NCBI GenBank assembly: GCA_003153585.1
Contig: PLZZ01000108.1
Span: 1-8,176 of the forward strand
Length of the DNA stretch: 8,176 nucleotides
Direction: 5' to 3'
Source: Acidobacteriota bacterium
GTDB taxonomy: Bacteria > Acidobacteriota > Terriglobia > Acidiferrales > UBA7541
Under the pieces are notes generated by a model. That model worked only from the letters and a program-made list of their open reading frames with translations. It was not told where the DNA came from and made no database searches. The position numbers and the translations under genes are program-made. Below, piece by piece: positions 6,263 through 8,176 of this stretch; position 1 is the first letter of the stretch, and each line of letters opens with the position of its first letter.

Positions 6263-6658
6263 ATGATGGACGTGAATAAGCGAAATTTTTTGACGGTGAT
6301 GATCCCGATGGCGTTGGGCGTACCGTTGGGACTGTTTTCCAGCGCCGGCGTTGCGTACGCTCAGAACGGTCTTCCCGCTCGGCCAGAATCGGCGCAGAAT
6401 CCCGGGCCACCCAAGCTCGACCAGCCGATGCCGAGCGATGAAATCAAACCGAATTCCAAAGAAGCTAAGGACATCTTGAAACAGAATCAGCGGCAGATCG
6501 CAGAGAATGTGGAGAGAATCTACAAGCTTGCCGAGGAATTGAAAGACGAAGTGGAAAAAACGGACGCGACAAATACCCTTTCCCTTCCCATGGTTCAAAA
6601 GGCGGAACAGATCGAAAAGCTGGCGAAGCAAGTGAAGAACCTTGCCCGCGGCGGATGA
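6263..6658 (+). CDS. Small exported coiled-coil protein of unknown function
   Basis: 131 residues in three parts. A signal peptide (about 1-33, cut after AYA) comes first; its NKRNFL start slightly resembles a Tat motif but has a single Arg, so Sec export is the safer reading. A Pro-rich, probably unstructured linker follows at 36-62. A highly charged helical region (66-128) then shows heptad-like spacing (for example VERIYKLAEELKDEVEKT and AEQIEKLAKQVKNLA), suggesting a periplasmic coiled coil or oligomer. I know similar short proteins in Acidobacteriota but no function for them. AGGAG at 6251-6255 is 7 nt before ATG 6263; a second ATG at 6266 is also possible. It is divergent from mscS across about 120 bp. 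No catalytic motif is visible. Confidence 0.82.
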   Translation: MMDVNKRNFLTVMIPMALGVPLGLFSSAGVAYAQNGLPARPESAQNPGPPKLDQPMPSDEIKPNSKEAKDILKQNQRQIAENVERIYKLAEELKDEVEKTDATNTLSLPMVQKAEQIEKLAKQVKNLARGG

Positions 6659-6736
6659 TGCATGGCACTGGCCAGGATATGGCTCGGAAACCGGATTGGG
6701 TAGCGATCGAATGCGCAGCCCCCGGGAAACACTGTG

Positions 6737-6757
6737 AGGGGAACGCGTGGATCCCCT
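6737..6757 (+). terminator. Weak hairpin after the exported coiled-coil gene
   Basis: AGGGGA (6737-6742) and TCCCCT (6752-6757) can form a 6-bp stem with a 9-nt loop, followed by GATTACTTT and no proper T-run. It sits between the coiled-coil gene and the tRNA-Arg promoter. Low-confidence terminator. Confidence 0.25.
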
Positions 6758-6764
6758 GATTACT

Positions 6765-6793
6765 TTGCTACCAGGCGGGAAGCAGAGTAAAAT
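6765..6793 (+). promoter_or_regulatory. Promoter of tRNA-Arg
   Basis: TTGCTA at 6765-6770 (4 of 6), a 17-bp spacer and TAAAAT at 6788-6793 (5 of 6). Transcription would start near 6800, about 24 nt before the tRNA. Confidence 0.6.
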
Positions 6794-6823
6794 CAACCGC
6801 GAACGTCGCTCCTTTTCCGATAT

Positions 6824-6900
6824 GCGCCCGTAGCTCAGATGGATAGAGCGTGTGCCTCCGGAGCACAAGGTCGGGGGTTCGAACCCCTCCGGGCGCGCCA
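6824..6900 (+). tRNA. tRNA-Arg (anticodon CCG)
   Basis: A complete 77-nt cloverleaf. The acceptor stem GCGCCCG (6824-6830) pairs with CGGGCGC (6890-6896). The anticodon stem TGTGC/GCACA (6851-6855 and 6863-6867) encloses CTCCGGA, with anticodon CCG at 6858-6860, which reads CGG. The T stem GGGGG/CCCTC (one G-U pair) encloses TTCGAAC. The discriminator is G6897, and CCA is encoded at 6898-6900. It has its own promoter and a terminator 35 nt downstream, so it is a single-gene transcription unit. Confidence 0.97.
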
Positions 6901-6934
6901 CCTTCGATGCGTCATCTATTTCTAAGCATGCCTG

Positions 6935-6969
6935 CCCGTGAGATGTCCCCTGCTACGGGATTTTTTTTT
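6935..6969 (+). terminator. Intrinsic terminator of tRNA-Arg
   Basis: The stem CCCGT (6935-6939) pairs with ACGGG (6955-6959), can extend by two inner pairs (AG/CT) past a bulged G, and is followed by A and nine T residues (6961-6969). This is the clearest Rho-independent terminator in the window. It overlaps an in-frame GTG at 6938 upstream of the SDR gene, which helps rule out that earlier start. Confidence 0.75.
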
Positions 6970-6992
6970 CTATGGCGGCGAATTTAACCTGA

Positions 6993-6998
6993 GAGGTG
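6993..6998 (+). promoter_or_regulatory. Ribosome binding site deciding the SDR start
   Basis: GAGGTG lies 5 nt before GTG 7004. This start puts the Rossmann fold (RLEGKVALVTGGG) directly at the N-terminus, as in the family. Confidence 0.7.
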
Positions 6999-7003
6999 CA
7001 ACG

Positions 7004-7843
7004 GTGAGACTTGAAGGCAAAGTTGCCTTGGTTACGGGCGGAGGATCTGGGATCGGGCGAGCCATCGCCACGTTGTTCGCCGAAGAAGGCGCCAGCGTAA
7101 TCGTCAACGACATCGTGCTGGAGGGGGCGCAGAAAACTGTTGAAGGAATGGGGCCTGCCGGCGCGCGCTGCATGGCGGTGAAGGCTGATGTGTCCTCGAG
7201 CGCGGAGGTGAAATCAATGTTCGCGCAAATTGCAGCGCGCTACAACACGCTCGACATCCTGGTGAACAATGCCGGGATAGGTGAAACGGACGCCAAACAC
7301 GGGGAAGAAATCAGGCGGAAAGCGGACGCGCGCATTATGGAATTGATGAGCGGCAGCGAAATCGGCACGCATTGGGATGTTACTTCGGAAATGTCGGACG
7401 TGGATTGGAGCCGGATGATCGGTGTCCATCTGAACGGAACATTTTTCTGTACTCGCGAGGCGCTCAAGTTGATGGGTGAAAAAAATCGGGGTGCGATCAT
7501 TAACATGTCAAGCGTGGCGGGGCTAGGCGGCCTCGAGTACGCTCCCAACTACAGCGCGGCGAAGGGCGCCATCCTTGGTTTTACCCGGGCAGTGGCGAAG
7601 GAAGTCGCGTCGCGCAACATTCGCGTAAATGCCATCTGCCCAGGTTGGATCGATACGCCCATGACGGCGGGTCAGGCAGAGTCCCCGCTTCTGAAGCGGG
7701 CGCTGATGTCCCGGGTTCCCATGGGGCGCTCTGGGCAGCCGCGCGAAGTTGCTACGACGGCTCTTTTTCTGGCCTCCGATGATAGTTCCTATTTCACCGG
7801 ACAATGGCTGTCCCCGAACGGCGGGCTCTTTATCGGAGGTTGA
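7004..7843 (+). CDS. Short-chain dehydrogenase/reductase (SDR, FabG-like) with an internal insertion
   Basis: 279 residues, a cytoplasmic NAD(P)-dependent oxidoreductase of the classical SDR type. The cofactor motif TGGGSGIG is at 11-18, NNAG at 88-91, the catalytic Ser170 in NMSSVAG, and YSAAK gives Tyr183 and Lys187. CPGWIDTPM follows, and the C-terminus reads GQWLSPNGGLFIGG, the usual tetramer-type ending. From NNAG to the helix carrying the fourth catalytic residue there are about 51 residues, against about 21 in E. coli FabG, so about 30 residues (near 94-128, including IMELMSGSEIGTHWDVTSEM) are inserted. At the tetrad Asn position the protein has His142 (VHLNGTF). Asp38 region (VNDIV) after the second strand hints at NAD rather than NADP, but weakly. 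The substrate cannot be told: fatty-acid/3-hydroxyacyl-CoA reduction or alcohol oxidation are all possible. The start is GTG with GAGGTG upstream; the only earlier start in frame lies in a terminator. Confidence 0.9.
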   Translation: MRLEGKVALVTGGGSGIGRAIATLFAEEGASVIVNDIVLEGAQKTVEGMGPAGARCMAVKADVSSSAEVKSMFAQIAARYNTLDILVNNAGIGETDAKHGEEIRRKADARIMELMSGSEIGTHWDVTSEMSDVDWSRMIGVHLNGTFFCTREALKLMGEKNRGAIINMSSVAGLGGLEYAPNYSAAKGAILGFTRAVAKEVASRNIRVNAICPGWIDTPMTAGQAESPLLKRALMSRVPMGRSGQPREVATTALFLASDDSSYFTGQWLSPNGGLFIGG

Positions 7844-7959
7844 AGTCGAATCTTCCGAATCGCCCGCGCTGAGCCGTCATTTGTCCGGTAAGCGGATTCG
7901 TCAGGGCACTCGACGGCGGGCAAGCCATTATGCTGGGTTGCCGACTCGGGTTCCGCTCG

Positions 7960-7988
7960 TTGACTTGACTTCGCTCGCAACCTAAAAT
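7960..7988 (+). promoter_or_regulatory. Strong promoter of the Ser/Thr kinase gene, near-leaderless
   Basis: TTGACT at 7960-7965 (5 of 6), a 17-bp spacer and TAAAAT at 7983-7988 (5 of 6). A second TTGACT overlaps at 7965-7970, but its spacing would be 12 bp, so the first is the working one. The predicted transcript start (about 7994-7996) is only a few bases before ATG 7998. No terminator was seen in 7844-7959. Confidence 0.65.
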
Positions 7989-7997
7989 GTGCAGCGC

Positions 7998-8176
7998 ATG
8001 CAACCCACCGATTCGCTGATTGGCAAAACCTTCTCGCATTACCGCATCGTCGAACGGCTTGGCGGCGGAGGCATGGGCGTGGTTTACAAGGCTGAGGACA
8101 CGAACCTTGGCCGGAACGTTGCGCTGAAATTTTTGCCGGATGAATTGGCGGGAGACCCGCAGGCGCTCGAACGATT
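7998..8176 (+). CDS. Hanks-type serine/threonine protein kinase, N-terminal fragment (runs off the window)
   Basis: The first 59 codons of a PknB-like Ser/Thr kinase; the gene continues beyond the right edge. Tyr15-Arg16-Ile17 opens the kinase fold. The glycine-rich ATP loop [14 protein letters not shown] is at 21-34 and the ATP-anchoring Lys44 lies in VALKFL. The following [14 protein letters not shown] is the style of the large acidobacterial kinase families, which often carry WD40, TolB-like or TPR C-terminal parts; nothing of that part is visible here. No Shine-Dalgarno precedes ATG 7998, matching the almost leaderless transcript predicted from the promoter. An in-frame GTG at 7989 lies at the -10 box, upstream of the predicted transcript start, so it is unlikely to be used. 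Confidence 0.92.
   Translation, partial: MQPTDSLIGKTFSHYRIVERLGGGGMGVVYKAEDTNLGRNVALKFLPDELAGDPQALER

Noticed and set aside
6140..6901. Minus-strand open frame beginning ARPEGFEPPTLCSGG
   Set aside because: Classic artefact from the antisense of a tRNA gene; it then runs antisense through the coiled-coil gene and the mscS promoter.
6938..7003. Longer SDR start at GTG 6938
   Set aside because: It lies within the tRNA-Arg terminator stem, has no ribosome site and adds a non-family N-terminus; GTG 7004 has a good Shine-Dalgarno.
1..8176. CRISPR array, transposon, integrase, toxin-antitoxin or defence system
   Set aside because: No direct-repeat/spacer pattern, no transposase or recombinase motifs and no nuclease-type gene was found on either strand.

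Overview
The window looks like a chromosomal segment of an Acidobacteriota bacterium. The main evidence is the start of a Hanks-type kinase at the right edge, with the [22 protein letters not shown] and [19 protein letters not shown] style that is very common in that phylum. Several small proteins here (the 153-residue protein starting MGEVTHDQVNLMLRLYD, the exported coiled-coil protein, the GPPYYTNDP outer-membrane protein) also resemble acidobacterial conserved hypotheticals. This placement rests on family knowledge, not on a search. The DNA is moderately GC-rich, and the genes sit close together on both strands.

Layout. (1) Positions 1-1896, plus strand: a full-length 67K-type signal peptide peptidase SppA. 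(2) 1981-2858, plus strand: a promoter, then tRNA-Cys(GCA), then an exported beta-barrel-like protein whose reading frame runs straight out of the tRNA and has no canonical start codon. (3) 2925-4595, minus strand: an exported FecR-domain protein, a 45-bp gap holding a strong hairpin, and two tandem small four-helix membrane proteins (DUF3147-like) that abut as TAA-ATG. (4) 4807-6143, minus strand: a MscS-type mechanosensitive channel followed 23 bp later by a conserved soluble protein, probably an operon driven by an extended -10 promoter. (5) 6263-6658, plus strand: a small exported coiled-coil protein, divergent from mscS. (6) 6765-6969: tRNA-Arg(CCG) with its own promoter and an intrinsic terminator. 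(7) 7004-7843: an SDR oxidoreductase carrying an insertion of about 30 residues. (8) 7960-8176: a strong promoter that would start transcription almost on the ATG of the truncated Ser/Thr kinase.

Functionally this is mostly housekeeping and envelope biology: membrane proteolysis (SppA), osmotic protection (MscS), outer-membrane and periplasmic proteins, two tRNAs, a metabolic dehydrogenase and a signalling kinase. I see no transposase, integrase, CRISPR array, toxin-antitoxin pair or recognisable defence system. The points most worth a second look are the tRNA-Cys/exported-protein junction, the SDR insertion with its Asn-to-His change, the standalone FecR protein upstream of the paired DUF3147 proteins, and the near-leaderless kinase promoter.
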